Origin: Macrotis lagotis
Lineage: Eukaryota; Chordata; Mammalia; Peramelemorphia; Peramelidae
Length of the DNA: 64,000 nucleotides
Reading direction: 5' to 3'
Assembly (NCBI RefSeq): GCF_037893015.1
Contig: NC_133665.1
Coordinates: forward strand, 106,111,937 to 106,175,936
Made by a program: the position numbers and the translations under genes. Of this stretch, positions 26,059 through 39,540 are shown one piece after another (position 1 is the first letter of the stretch; every line of letters begins with the position of its first letter). The notes under the pieces were generated by a model. It was given only the letters and a program-made list of their open reading frames with translations. It was not told where the DNA came from and did not search any database.

Positions 26059-27479
26059 GACAAAGGGGTTACTCTAGGTGGGGAACAAAGCCAGCCCCCT
26101 CCTCACACACAGGGCAGCCCATTCTCAGGACAAACCTGGAGCTGGCCCAGGTGGTCATCAAGGATCCTCAAATGTCACTCTTCACACCCTCCAGGCACCA
26201 GAGAAGCTTCTGGGCTCTGTGTCTGGTCTTATTGGTGAAGTGAGTCCTGCTGCTCTTGATCAAGCCACACCTGGGGAGAAGTGCAGACCCCACGAGACCC
26301 TACAGTTCTGAATATCCTAGGAGAAGAGCAGCAAGAAGCAATGTGGCAGCTGAGGTTGGAGGGCTCTGGTCTTAGAAATCTTGAGATTTTTAAGTGCCTT
26401 CTTTCCCTGCCCCCACACCTCGGCTCAGGCTGCGGCCCTGGTCCTGGTCCAGATCCAGACTCAGCCCCCTCCCCACCCACCTCTCAGCACCTAAGAAGAA
26501 TCTGCGGGGGGTGGGGGAAGGGGGGAGCAAGAGAGCCAGCACTAAGTTTGCGGAGGAAATGTTTCTCACGCTGCTGGAACTGCAGTGCACACACACTGCC
26601 AGGTGGGAGGAGTGGGCTGGGGTTCAACTAGGGGCACCAGGGAGGGGCAGAGGAAGCCACTGACTAAGGCTCGCCTGGCTTGTTTTAACTACCAGTCCAA
26701 CTTCACAAATGGCTTAGTTCCGTCTCTTGCAGCTCAATTGTAAAAGGCAAGAAACAGCTGGGGGGGATCCAAGACTCCTCAGGCTACCTGGCTCACCAGA
26801 GAAGTCTTGCTGGCTGGTTTTCCCCCATCCCTGCTAGGATGCTGAAAACACACATTCTTTCTCCTAATCGTTTCTCTCGTCCACAGACAAAAGAGAAGCC
26901 TGGCATAGGCTATTGGCTCCCCAGGGTTCCCCACCTGCTCCAGGTTGGTCTGAGGGTCCCCAGAGCCTCTCAGGAGGGAATGACATGTGGGAGCCTGGGG
27001 GCTCGACGGCCCGACTGAAAAGCCTGCCCTTCAGTCAGACTCTGGCTCTCACCGACCCCCCCCCCCAGACTGAGGCTTCGAGGGAGCCCAGGAAGGACCA
27101 GGGGAGTCTGAAGAGCCTTGCTGAAGCCTCCCTGGGGCCACAAACTGGCCAGAAGCCTGGGTACTAAAGAGGCCAGGGTGTTCAGAGATCCTCTTCCTAA
27201 GCCAGCCTGGACACATCATCAAAGCCACACGCTTAATAAAATGGCTGAGCGCATCTTCTGCTTTTGCCTCTCTCTCCTTCACTTTTATATAGATTTATAT
27301 ATATGTATTCCAGGCTACAGCTAAAATCATTTCTTTTAGTTTACACCAAAGAGAAATATAACCCTTTAAAACCAAAGTCTTGTCTGCCCTCTGGGGTGAG
27401 TTCAGAGTGGGTGGTCCCTGCCTGTGGGTAGAGGAAAGGGCTCTGGGAAGTGACTGGCGCTGGAGCCCCGCAGAGGACT

Positions 27480-30400
27480 CTATTGGTTTTCCTCCCGCAT
27501 CTGCTCCATGATGGTGATGAGGCTCTCGAGGCCGAACACGTAGCCCTTGTCTGGTCCGTCATGCACAGTCGGGTCGTCCCGGAAGCCCTTGAACGTGCTG
27601 TGTGCAAAGTCAATCATGCGGACGTCCACCTTGGGAGAGGCCGAGGGGGAGGTCTCGGGGCTGGTGCTGGGACTGCCGCCTTCAGGCATCATCTCAGGGA
27701 GCCCCGAGTCCACGTTCTTCGAGCGCAGGTCAGCCCGCCGCTCTAGGAACGTCTCTGCCCTGCACTCCTTCCCATCATAAATGATGAGGAGGGAGCTGGA
27801 GTAAAAGCGGTAAGAGGCCTGCCTCTCCAGCACACACTTCAAACCCCGAAGTTTGCCCAAGATGGGCTCAAAAAGATCTCGGCGGAGGTCCAGGCCGTTG
27901 TGGAGATACTGGTAGAGAGCATTGCGGAAGCCTTCGATCGAGAGCCCACGACCATAGTATTTATTCCTGCACAAATAATGCCCTGTGTCCAGCTGAAAAA
28001 CCTGAAAGATCAGGAGACAGTATTAGGGCCCCGGCCTGGATGATGGCTCTGGGGGCTTCCTCTGGCCCAGTCTGTCAACAGCAAGTTCGAGTGCCTGCTG
28101 TCATCTATGAAGAGCAAGCTAGGTCCCAATCACATGGGAAATGATGCTAGGGCCAGGAAAGCAAGTCCATCCCCTGTAGGCTAAAGGTCGGGGCCCCCCG
28201 CTTCCCCATGTGCTGCACCCCCCCACTAGGAGAGAGCTGAGCTTCCTCTCGAGCCGATTTCCAGGAATCAGCAGAAAGCATGAGAGGAGCAGGGTCCTGA
28301 GGAGCCTCTCCCTCTCCTACTTTTCAAATCCTGAGGCTCTAGAGAAGACTCCAAAGAGCCTCCAAGAGTCACTGTCCAGATTCCTAGGTCTTAAACCAAA
28401 AAGAAAGAACTGAAGGCTGAAGAGCTCACCTTCTGCAGGCATAAATAGGGCAGGAAACGGTCAGGGAGCACCCTGTGGTGGAAATTCCCTCGCAGAGATG
28501 ACTCTGTGACCGTCACACTCCTGAAGGCCTGGCCTGCACAGGACCCAAAGTGGGAAGGGGCGGGTTGAAGGCAGCTCCTGGTCGGCCCCCCTGAGCCTTC
28601 ACCTCTGGCGCTCGGGCCCGCCAGCAGAGGGAGCCCTGACACTAGCGGCAGCCCCTGGCGGGGCCTGTACCTGCATTCCACAGACGCGGACGCCCAAAGT
28701 GGCCGAGGTGCTCTGCTCACACTTCTTCATCTGCCGGGCCGCCTTCTCCTCCGACGCGTCGTCGCCATGCTGCCGGGTGCCCATCTTCAGATCTAACACA
28801 CAGGGGAACTTGAAGTGATGCACCACATTCTCCAGCAAGAGAAACTCTGTAGACTCAAGTCAAGGAGGCCACAGGCCTGCCCTCTGGGACCTTCAGTCAT
28901 TAGTACAGTACCTGAACCTCCTGAATCTCTGGTTTTTAAGATTCAATTTACTCAAATTTCCCTATCACAAGGTCATTCTTCCTTATAGTCTGACAGATTT
29001 GTAATAGGGACTCTACACCCTTTAACAGTCATTAAAAATTTTAGTTGAATTCTGTAATAACTGAATGACCCCATCAAGTTCAGAGAGAGGAGCCCCAGAA
29101 ATGATCTAATCCAATCCCTTTCTTTTTTGAAGTGGGGACTAGGAAGAGGTCCAAGGTCCCCTTAAGAGCAGAACCTGGTCATGCCCCCCACCCCCAACCA
29201 GGTACAGGTTCCCACCTTGAGGCTCATCCCTTCAAAGCCTCTCCATGGAATGCTCCCAGCTTTAGCCCTCGAGGGCAGGGACCCCGCTGCCACATTCTAG
29301 GTCACTGATACTCTGCTCATTCTCTCCCCACTCCTGAAGCCCTGGAACACTGGTCCAAGAAGATGCTCCTCCTCCCTCCCTCTGCCCAACTCCCACTTTC
29401 AGCCCCTGCAGTGCCTTGGTCCAACCTGCTGGCAGGCAGTGCTCATGGTGGGACACACAGACCACCTCACCCAGGCCTGATCCGAGCCAAATCATCTTTT
29501 ACACATGAGGGTAAAGGACCTACACTGAATCACCCAGAAAATGACACCCAGAGCTGACTGAATCCTGACCAATTAGGGACAGCAGAAGCCATGTGCCTGG
29601 CACCCACATGTCCACTGGGACCGACTGGCCAGCCTTCTAAAGACTTACATGCCTTCATGCATGTACTGCCCCAAACACCATGTCCTCAGAAGCACTGCAG
29701 CCAGTCCAGGTGGACAGCTAAGCTCTCAGACCGCAAACTTTCTGCACTGAATGAGGCAGAGAAGTGGACTAGAAGGAGCTGCAGTCCTGGGAGTCAGTGA
29801 CAGCCCTCACACTTGGCACTTTGCTAACTGTATAACACAAACTACAAGGGGTTTTCAATTCTGTTTTTACAAAAGCACAAAAAAATTAAGTTTAAAAATG
29901 TGCTATAGGGGCAGCTAGGTGGTACAGTGGATAAAACACCGGCCCTGGAGTCAGGCATACCTGGGTTCAAATCCTGTCTCAGACACTTAATAATTACTTA
30001 GCTGTGTGGCCCTGGGCAAGCCCCTTAACCCCATTGCCTTGCAAAAAAACCTTAAAAAAAAAAAAGTGCTATGCTGGTGTGAGAGGGGCCAAAAGGCTGC
30101 GCCAGAGCTTCCAGGGCAAGGGAGGCTTAGGGCAACAAAAGAGGCAAAGACAAGAGTGAGAAAGAACAGGGTGCCACGCCTGGCCCCCACAGAAACCCCT
30201 GGCCACCCAGCCTGGAGGATACTGTAGAGTTTCCTCTCTTTGGATTCCGAGCGCATCCGGCTCAGCTGCTGCTTGTGGCAGCGCAGGCTCCAAGGGTTGA
30301 AGCTGATTTTTTCTGAGCTCAGGCCGCTGTTCCCATCAAGCATCTGGAAGGGGACGTCTGAGTGGATGTGCAGTTCCACCTTGGGGCTCTTCAACTCCTG

Positions 30401-33400
30401 CAAGCTGAGGAGGGAAGCACTAGTGGTCATGGGCCCGCCTGCCCCGGGGAGGCCCCACTCTGATGGCCACTCTTCTGCTCATGCCTTTCTAATCATCGCC
30501 CAACTTCCTTGAGAGGACCAGAAGCAAAGGCCCCCATTGACCTCCCTCCCAAGGTCAGGACTGCCTTCTGGCCCTTGCTCTCCACTCTCCATAAACAGGG
30601 TCATTTTGGGGTAAAAGTGTTATTTAGGGCCCTCCTTTTACAAGAAGCTCTAAGAGTTGATCTCCATCCCTCTTGTATCCAGCCTATCTTAGCCAACCCA
30701 GGTCTCCTGCTCCGCCACCTCCTTACCCATCTGAGCTTTCTGGGACCAGCCCCGCCCGTTCATCCTTATGTTCGCTGCCGCTGCCAGAGCGGTGAAGGCT
30801 TCGACGAGAATGCTTGCGCCGGGGCTGCTCACGCTCTGGTGGATCATCCTGCTCCAGAGCCTCACTTTCCACATAAGGATAGGCCACCAGGTTAATGTAG
30901 CCATCACTGTCCCCCTCAAAGCAGACGGACACAACACCTGCCAGGAGGAAGGGTCAAGAGAGCCAGTAAGCCATCTGCTACAGGATGTAGCTACGCCCCT
31001 CCAGAAGATGGAGACCCCTGGCTCTTCTGGAAGAGTTCGTAACGGAATGAAGGGAACGAACTGTGGGTGTTTTGAAGCCTCCTGCAGAAACAGAAACCCC
31101 ATAAAGGACAACAGGAAGTAGGGTCTGAAGAAGGGTCAGGAGAAACCCTCCAGAAGCAAAAAGGTCCTGAAGTGCAGCCTGTTTTACTTTTCTCACCATG
31201 CTTTCTTCATGATTAGTTCCTTACTCCTGTTCCACCATCAAGGGAAGTCTATGTACTGTTAAACCTATGGTGTAAGTATACCTTTCCCACTACAGTCTAC
31301 TCCTGGTTCATGCCTTCCCACCATTTACCCCCAATCCCCTGCTCATTAAATAAGGGGATTGGACAAGATAATTTCTAAGACACATTTCATCTTTTAAATT
31401 GATGTGGTCATTCAATTATTACAGAATTCATTTAAGATGTGTTAAAATGACTGTGAAAATGCACAGAGCCCCTATTATGAATATGTCAAAGAATGAGGAA
31501 TAGATGGTCACTCTCCTTTTCTCTACTTTCTGCCAATGTTAGCAAGGAATATTGAAGAGGTAGATAACATTTCCCAAATTAACAGCTTTGAGATTTTAGC
31601 ATCTTTAGCAAGTTCCTTACTCAGCTCTTTGCCTCCTTCAAGAGGTTCCTCCACCATAGGACTGTAAGTAACTTCTTGAGGCTCAAACACTTTACCATTT
31701 CAGTACTCTTCTAACCCCTTCAGGTTTTGCTATGTTAACGCTGCTAGCCTAACGCAATCAGCCTTGAACAAATTTGCATGAAGTGTCTCCTGGATCTTTA
31801 CCAAAGGGGCTAAGACTATCAATGCTACATCAAAAGAAGAATGGAAAATAATGTATCCTGGATACTCAACTGACAGTGAAGGTTGGCTAGGTCCCTTCTT
31901 AAAGCCTCTTCTGGGTCAGGAATTCTTTTATGCTACAAGAAGAAAAAGTTCCAGCTTCTAGACTGAGGGCTGGAAAGGGACCTTAGAAGTTATGTAGTCC
32001 AACTCCTTGCTTTTTACGGGGGGAGTAGTCTTGGTACCAAGATTAAACTTCAAGCCTGCTTTGAGTCCAGAGGATCAAGACTCTCTTTAGTTGATATTGG
32101 TCTTATATAGTAAGAACCAAACTATAATAAATCTCTAGAACCACCTCTGGCTCAAAAGGAGGACACAGCAGCAACACAACTGATGAAAACTTCTATTTTT
32201 CTGAAAACATTTTTTCTGAATTATTTTTTTCTACAGTTGGGCTGGAAGAGCCAGCGGGAATCTGGTGAATCTATTAGAAATAGCCTGAAGCAATAAACCT
32301 TCAAGCACCCTCAGCTTCCATGTTCTTTGGCATATTTTCCCAGTTCTACATGATTCCCAACCAATCAAATAATAGTAAAGGCCCCAATACCTGGAGCAGA
32401 CAAACCTACAATTTCTACATCAGATTGAAGAGCCAGAAATCTGGAAGGTGAAGGGCTTGTATGTGCATGTACATGTATGTATGTGTGTGTATGTATATGT
32501 GTGTGTCTATATATATGTATATATACATATACATATACATATATATATTAGTCTGTCAAAAGAAACAGGTTAAGTAAGATACAATGCCCCAACGGAGGCA
32601 GAGCTGCCAGGGTGCTGACGTGGTTATGTACTCCACCTCACGAGGTCCTTCCAGTAACCTACGAGTCAAGGACATATTGTCAACCACCAAGACAAGGGAA
32701 CCTGAAGTTGAAGGACATAAGTGTCAGAGGGAGTCCAATTGTCCATGACACCAACCCCGTCTCCTCTCCATCCCACTGAAGATTGAAGATCAGACGGGTC
32801 ACTTTTGCCTCTCTTCAAACTGCATGAGTTAGGGGTGGGGGGCCAAAATTTCCAATTTAAATACTTCCCCTTCTTTTGTCTTCACCCCAGGCAAGCATGT
32901 TCACTAACATTTGGCTTAAATCATAATTTTCCAGGCAAATAAGTTACTGTGAGACTGGTATACAACAGGCAGATTTTGTTAAAACAGCTTTCAAATTTCT
33001 AACTCCAAAAATCTCAAAATTTGTTTTAATTTAATGGAAGACATTAAATGTCATTTTAAAATCTCTGTAATTTCTGTGCCAAAAATAACAGTAGTGGGGC
33101 GGCTAGGTGGCAGTGGATAGAGCACTGGCTCTGGAGTCAGGAGTACCTGAGTTCAAATCCAGCCTCAGACACTTAATAATGACCTAGCCATGTGGCCTTG
33201 GGCAAGCCACTTAACCCCACTGCCTTGCAAAAACTAAAGTAGTGCATCAGCTTTACTTCTGCTATGGAAATGGAAAGAATGGAAGGTAAACATATGGAAC
33301 AGGTCAGACCTTAAAACTCTTTTAACAGGAAAAGACTGGAAAGAGAAAAGTAGTCTAGATCCCACCTGGCTTTCAACGTCTAAGAAATCTAGGAAGTTAT

Positions 33401-36400
33401 TTAAATATTCCTGCCCAACTTCCCAGAGCTACAAAAGCTTGTCTGAAACATTTCAGCTAATTTTAAGCCCCAGCAGCCTTGGGATACCCAAGAGAACTGC
33501 TACAATACAGGGGCATCAGTGTAGAGATGGAAATAACCCTGAGTGTCATCAATCGAGGAAGTTGAGGCCCAGAAGAGACCTGTGACAGAGTCAGTCAGTA
33601 GCAGAGCCACAATTTCTGAGTGCCATTGTCTGCCATTGCTCCTCTGGTTGGACCCCCACCCCAACTCATGCAATTCAGAGAGGCAAAAGTTACCCCTGTT
33701 TGATCTGCAATGTTCAGTTAGGACAGTGGGAAGGAGAGGAGATGGGATGGCGTTGGGACAATTGGCCTCCCGCTGATACTTAATGTCCTATAACTTCTAG
33801 AAGCCTCAGGTTCTTCCTACAGGTGGTTGATGATATGTCCTTGACTCCTAGGTTGCCAGAAGGACCATGTGAGGTGGGGTACATAACAATGTCAACACCC
33901 TGGCAGCTCTATCTCCACTCACCCAATTACTGGCAATCAGAGCAGCAGCCTTACTCCCCACACCAAGCCAGCAAGTCACAACCCTGCTGCTTGTTCTAAG
34001 CATCTGAAGCAGCAGAGGCTCAATGTCACTGTCAGCGTGGACAAACATCACATCAGACTTGATGATAGGACACTATCTCTTTTTTAGCATAGACAGACAG
34101 AAATAAGGTCTGAGGCACAGTCCTCAAAGCTAGAAGAGAAAGGTTAGGGGCTTGTAGTCTGTCTTTCCCTAAGAAGAAACTTGAACATCTATCCCAACTC
34201 CCTCTTTCCTCATTGAGGAAAAAAGCTTATTCCCCAAGGAATTCTGATGCCACCAAGGAAAGATAAAAAAAACAATGTCTGATATCTTAGGAAAGAAATC
34301 TAAAATTTCATTTCCCCTTTTCTCAAGTCAAATGAGGCCTATCCCCTAAAAAGTAAATAAAAACAAAATGGTACAAAAATGGTTACAAAAATCAGAGAAT
34401 CCTAGATATAGAGATATAAAGGACTCTAGAAATCATCAAACTCAACCTTATTTTACAGACATGGAAACCGAGTTTTAGAAAGATGAAGATTATGAAGATA
34501 TTACATGGCCAAGGAGGCTCAAACTCGGGCCCCTAGGACATTTAACTCAGTCTTATTGTCATCTTCTATCACAGAGTTCTTCAAATGCACATAATTTGTG
34601 AACCTCTTCTACAGAGATTTAACAGTTTTACTTGGTAAAGGAGTGAATAACTCACCAGTGGGAACTAGGAGATATTATTATTTCCCTTTTCCTGCAGTAT
34701 CCATCCTCATCCCCTTTCATTTTTTTTATTCTTTTTTGAATTTTACAATTTCCCCCCAATCTTGCTTCCCTCCCCCCCCCACAGAAGGCAGTATGATAAT
34801 CTTCACATTGTTTCCATGCTACACACTGATCGAAATTGAATGCATTGAAATAGAAATCATATCTTTAAGGAAAAATTAGAATACAACAGCAAAATTACTT
34901 AATAAGATACCTTTTTAAAAAAATTATAGGTAATAGTCTCTGATCTTTGTTTAAACTCCACAATTCTTTCTCTAGTTACAGATGGTATTCTCCATCGTAG
35001 TTACCCTAAAATTGTGCCTGATTGTTGCATGATGGAATGAGCAAGTCCATTAAGGTTGACCATCACCCCCATGTTTCTGTTAGGGTGTATAATGTTCTTC
35101 TGGCTCTGCCCATCTCACTCAACATCAGTTCATGAAAATTCTTCCAGGCTTCTCTGAAATCCCATCTCTCCTGGTTTCTAATAGAACAATTGTGTTCCAT
35201 GACACACATATACCATAGTTTGTTAAGCCATGCCCCAATTCTTTGCCACCACAAAGTTGCTATGAATATTTTTGTACAAGTTATGGTTTTGCTCTTTTTC
35301 ATGATCTCTTCATGGTAAAGACCCAGGAGTGGTATTGCTGGATAAAAAGGTTTGCACATTTTTATTGCTCTTTGGGTGGAATTCCAAATTGCTCTCTGGA
35401 AAGTTTGGACCTCATCCCCTTTCAAAACCTTTCTGTTGACAAGACCACACCTTTATTTCATTACTCCCTGCTCTTCTGTTCTTTACAAACTAAGAGACTT
35501 CCCCCCTGACAAACTTCTAAAAAGCCAAAAAGGCAATCACTAGACATGGCTGGATGTTATTTATTTCTGTTCTGTCCTCCAAATGTAATTCTTCCAGGCC
35601 CCAATCCTCCTCAAAATCCCTTCTAACATTAAGTTATATAGGTAGGCCCAGGTTTGACAATGTCTTTCCTCCCTCACCAGCCATCTCCTAGACTTGAATG
35701 AAAACATGCTCTATCTAAAATGCTCCTTAAAAAAACACACAGGGGTGGCTAGGTGGTGTAGTGGATAAAGCACCAGCCTTGGAGTCAGGAGTACCTGGGT
35801 TCAAATCCGGTCTCAGACACTTAATAATTACCTAGCTGTGTGGCCTTGGGCAAGTTGCTTAACCCCGTTTGCCTTGCAAAAAAAAACCTAAAAAAAAAAT
35901 ACACAATAAAAAACACCCCAAGAGTTACCATTTACAGGGTGCTAGTGGACACTGCTGCACATGAGAACAAGTCTGATCACCCGTGTTGCCTCCAATGCAG
36001 TGGCCCAGTAGAGAGCAATAGGTAGGGGTCAGAGGGCAGATCATGCAACCTCAATGGGCCTCAGTTTCTCATCTGTAAAATGAGGGGATGAGACTAGATG
36101 AATTCCAAGCAAAACCTGTTTACAGGCCAAATGGAATTCATTTTCAGAGAAAAAAAATCTGAGAACTTCTAAGAGTCTTCCTAAAACCAATACCACAAAG
36201 GGACATTTCTTTCCAATTAGGAAAAAGTGATTGGACTGTCTTAGAAAGAAAACCACAACTGATGCTTCTGGGGAAAGAGAAATACAATTACAACCCATCT
36301 TTATGCTAAGTAACTAGAGATACCATGTAAAGATAATTACGGAAATACACCAAAGAAGAAAGCTCTTGCCCACCAATGGGCAGCTTGGTATAATGGAAGG

Positions 36401-36659
36401 AAGGTGGGGGGGGGGGTGTGTAGGAGAGGCCCTTACCTTTGTATTCAGGGGTAAACTCCTTCATTTCAGGGGGTAGGGATTCATAGAAACGCTGCTCCCG
36501 GGAAATTAAAGGCTTGCATACGGTGTGGTCGTCATAGCGCATCATGCTGCTGTGACCGCCCACCTGGTGGATGAAGGGCTCCAGGAGGACTCCCCGGTTT
36601 CCGGCTCGACTTGCATTCTTGCCATACTTCCCCACTTCCATGGTTTGACAAACACACAT
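27480..36659 (-). CDS. IP6K1: IP6K1, inositol hexakisphosphate kinase 1
   Basis: Phosphorylates InsP6 to the inositol pyrophosphate 5-InsP7, acting in nucleus and cytoplasm. All coding exons are present, in transcript order: 36437-36659, 30727-30937, 30223-30404, 28671-28846, 27480-28001. They join in phase through GT-AG sites to 437 residues (human 441). The start is the Met at 36659 opening MCVCQTMEV, identical to orthologues. Family motifs: PCVLDLKMG at 220-228, the IPK-family PxxxDxKxG catalytic signature, and MIDFAHS at 393-399, whose Asp395 binds metal. An acidic/basic linker ([13 protein letters not shown]) lies near 110. Divergence from human is concentrated in the Ser/Pro-rich segment ([13 protein letters not shown], about 377-389) before the last motif. 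The third exon has two nearby AG acceptors; only that at 30404 keeps the frame (the other gives a stop). Confidence 0.96.
29907..30065 (+). mobile_element. tRNA-derived marsupial SINE with TSD (IP6K1 intron)
   Basis: Full-length 'ggggcagctaggtggtacag' head to A-rich tail. Duplication GTGCTAT at 29900-29906 and 30066-30072. It lies antisense in the IP6K1 intron, ending about 150 bp from the 30223 exon. Confidence 0.9.
32460..32549 (+). repeat. (TG/TA)n low-complexity, partly palindromic
   Basis: ATGT, TGTG and ATAT runs merging into an alternating AT/ACAT block, able to fold back on itself. Located in the IP6K1 intron between coding exons 1 and 2; nothing else is recognisable from about 31.1 to 33.0 kb. 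Confidence 0.85.
33097..33237 (+). mobile_element. tRNA-derived marsupial SINE with TSD
   Basis: Same family as at 29907, with a 1-2 base deletion in the head (gtggcagtggatag). Duplication AGTAGTG at 33090-33096 and 33238-33244. Confidence 0.88.
34720..35409 (-). mobile_element. 5'-truncated L1 with 15-bp TSD
   Basis: The reverse complement holds the end of L1 ORF2 (fragments reading [26 protein letters not shown], with [15 protein letters not shown]) and a 3' UTR with a G-rich tract and an A-tail. The perfect 15-bp duplication CCTCATCCCCTTTCA is at 34705-34719 and 35410-35424. It inserted in an IP6K1 intron, in the IP6K1 sense orientation. Confidence 0.9.
35742..35899 (+). mobile_element. 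tRNA-derived marsupial SINE
   Basis: Complete head and body ('aggtggtgtagtggataaag' to 'tttgccttgcaaaaa') with two A-runs in the tail. No unambiguous duplication because both flanks are A/C-rich. A MIR-like 3' end follows at about 36040-36110. Confidence 0.88.
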
Positions 36660-36784
36660 TGCGTTGGGGGCCAGTCGCACAATGAGGGCAAAGGAAGTAG
36701 CACATGGGCCACAAGAGAAGAGTATGATGGAAGATCTTGACTAGGTGAAAGTCAATATTTTGAGTCGGCTTGCCTTAATCCTTT
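36660..36784 (-). other. IP6K1: IP6K1 5' UTR portion of the first coding exon
   Basis: Upstream of the start codon the exon appears to begin at a 'tttaacag' acceptor (AG at 36785-36786), giving 125 bp of 5' UTR. It implies at least one noncoding upstream exon, which must lie beyond this position and which I cannot locate. Confidence 0.55.
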
Positions 36785-38776
36785 CTGTTAAAAAAAGGGG
36801 GGGGGAACAATGAAATTTTTTTAAAAAACATTAGAAGAAAAAGTAGATCTATACATCAAATCTGTGTGAAATTTTAGTCTCTAATGTATCTAATAAATTT
36901 ATCAGGCTTTCCTCATATCCTTTATAAGTTCTCCTAAGCATCTTCTAATCTAAAAGTCCAATTGTTAAGACCCTTAAAAAATGATAAACCTCCCTAGATA
37001 GCTAGTTAAAAATATAAGAAGAGGATAGCTTAACCTAGAACTGCTTTATGTTTATTATATATGACTTAGTCCTGTGCCTATTTGAAGTCATCTCAACTGT
37101 AACTCAGAAAATGAAAGTTCAGTGGGACTGAAAAAAATAGGACTGAAAATCCTATTTAGAAAATCCACAAGTTTTCAAACCTTTTACCATGGACCAGCAG
37201 GGATGGAAAAATCATACACAATTTCCAAGATAAATTCCGTTTTTAGATTTCCTCCTAGATTTTATCTCACCTAAAGTTATTTATGTAAATTTATGACTTC
37301 TTCAAATGAAGTTTTAGGGAGTTCTCTTGGCAGTTAAGAAAGCTCTTTGAGAAATTCCTAGTATGACCTTTCGAACAAATGTTACCCCAAGGAAGTTGAT
37401 GTAGTTTATAAAGCTATGAGCCTATCAATGAAACGAAGAGAAAATAGAAATAAAAAACTACAGAGTTATGACAATTCTCATGACACACAAGAAGTTTTCC
37501 AAACTCTGTCATGGTACATGAAAATAGGATGCTATCCCCATTGCTCTGTAGGCTACCCAAGCTTAGTGTCAGCCTGGGCAATGATGCTCCAAGTTCTCTC
37601 TGTTATAACTGCTCCATACACAACATTCCTTTACTTCAGGGAGATGAGAAATATGAGACAATACATTTAAAAGTACCTCAACTTTTTTGAGGAAAAGAGT
37701 TACAAATGAGATCTTACATGAAATCAATTCATTTCATCTTTAATATCTACACCGTTCTTTCCAACTCCCTCATTAATTGCTAGCTCCCTCCCCAGAGTGA
37801 GCATCTTGGGTTATAAAGTTTTGAAATATGCCACACTAGCCCTACTGTTAAGGGATCAAGAGCCCAATAAAGCAGGTTTTATGTTGCCTCTACAGTAGAT
37901 ATATACACCCTCTTTCTCTATTAAATTACCCAAACTCCAGAGGACAAAATATATGAGGTTCCAAAAAGAATTACTGAATAAAGGTTTCATGGAATGCCTC
38001 TAGTATGGTGTCTAGGTTTGGCAGGCATACAAGATCAGATAATATTCTTTCCCTAAGATACTACTAAAAGAAACAACTTCACAATGGAGGAAATCATGAT
38101 TAAAAAATTGAATTTTAAAGTCCCAATTAACTAAGTTTCTATAGGTTTCAATTTCCTCATCTGTTACATGCAAATAATTTTATCACAAAAAAATTATTCT
38201 AAGTAACTTCCTTTTTAGTTTTTAAATGCTATATATATAGAAATTAGTCATCAATAGTGCTAAAGGCATGGTTTTAGGTTTTCATTTAATAAAAAGCAAA
38301 CACGATTTTTGCTAAGTTTTCAAGCACTGGAAAAAAGGGGAAAAAACTAAGAGAGGACTCACGAATGGAATATAGCACTGGAAGGTACAACTTGTTTGAA
38401 AGAAATAGAGCTTATAGAAGAGTACAACATTTAAAAGGAGGAGACAAGAGATGATATTTAGTCATCTGACTGACTAGCTAAGTGAAGGCTAAGAAGGCTA
38501 TGTGTGTGGATATATGCAATGCTTTCAGACTATAGGCTGCAAATTTATAGAGAGAAGGCAGAGGAGTGAGTCTGATATATTCCAATATATCTGTGAAAAG
38601 TCTCTTTCAATGATGCAGATTCCAATTTGTCCAGGACAAGCCTCCCTCCTGGGAGACTCTTGCCCATGTTCTGCCACCATATTTCGTAAGAGGATCTGCC
38701 CAATATTTCTCCTGACATCACAAAGGCACTAGTGTAGTTCTAGCTGTTACCACCTGACCAGTCCATCTTTTGTCCT

Positions 38777-38931
38777 TTTTTTTTAAAGGGTTTTGCAAGG
38801 CAAATAGTGTTAAGTGGCTTGCCCAAGGCCACACAGCTAAGTAATTATTAAGTGTCTGAGGCCAGATTTGAACTCAGGTACTCCTGACTCCAGGACCAGT
38901 GCCCTATCTACTGTGCCACCTAGCTGCCCCT
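38777..38931 (-). mobile_element. tRNA-derived marsupial SINE with TSD
   Basis: Reverse-oriented copy: T-rich tail, 'gttttgcaaggcaaatagtg', body, and head ending '...gtgccacctagctgcccc'. Duplication TTTTGTCCT at 38768-38776 and 38932-38940. Confidence 0.92.
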
Positions 38932-39042
38932 TTTTGTCCTTCTCATACAATTTTTCAGTGATTTCTTTTACTCCTGTTCTTCATTCAAGATCCTTGTGTT
39001 GCAGGTTGAACACATTTCCTGTGTTATCCTTTAAAAAGTTTT

Positions 39043-39540
39043 TGGAGGAACACTATTGTTCTATTAGAAACCAGGAGGGATGGGAATTCAGGGAAGCCTG
39101 GAGGGATTTCCATGAACTGATGCTGAGTGAAATGAGCAGAACCAGAAAAACACTGTACACCCTAACAGCAACATGGGGGCGATGATCAACCTTGATGGAC
39201 TCACTCATTTCATCAGTACAACAATCAGGGACAATTGGGGGCTATCTGCAATGGAGAATACCGTCTATAACCAGATAAAGTGCAATGGAGTTTGAACAAA
39301 GTCCAAGGACTATTTCCTTTAATTTAGAAAAAAAAAACTGATACCTTATTCTGATTTTGTTATCTCTTATATTTTATATTTCTTCCTTAAAGATATGATT
39401 TCTGTCTCATCATACTCAATTTGGATCAATGTATACCATGGAAACAATATAAAGACTGACAAATTGCCTTCTATGGGTGGTGGGGGGAGGGAAGTAAGAT
39501 TAGGGGAAAAATTGTAAAACTCAAAATAAAATCTTTAATG
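39043..39540 (+). mobile_element. 5'-truncated L1 3' end
   Basis: Starts in the end of ORF2 (EHYCSIRNQEGWEFREAW, then ELMLSEMSRTRKTLY) and runs through the 3' UTR, including the G-rich 'ggtggggggagggaagtaag' and 'attgtaaaactcaaaataaa'. No clean duplication was found. Confidence 0.88.

Larger units (their letters stand above)
24435..27479 (-). other. IP6K1: IP6K1 3' UTR
   Basis: About 3 kb of sequence following the IP6K1 stop, down to a canonical poly(A) signal, with no splice or coding signs and no clear mobile element. The length fits the long 3' UTR of mammalian IP6K1. A GC- and CpG-rich patch lies at about 24970-25560. Extent is inferred from the signal, not from transcripts. Confidence 0.6.

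Noticed and set aside
30398..30404. Alternative acceptor 7 bp further into the IP6K1 third coding exon
   Set aside because: Using it shifts the frame and gives an immediate stop; only the 30404 boundary keeps the conserved KSPKVEL segment in frame.
36437..36680. Seven-residue N-terminal extension of IP6K1 (upstream in-frame Met at 36680)
   Set aside because: Orthologues begin at MCVCQTMEV; the extension is better read as 5' UTR.
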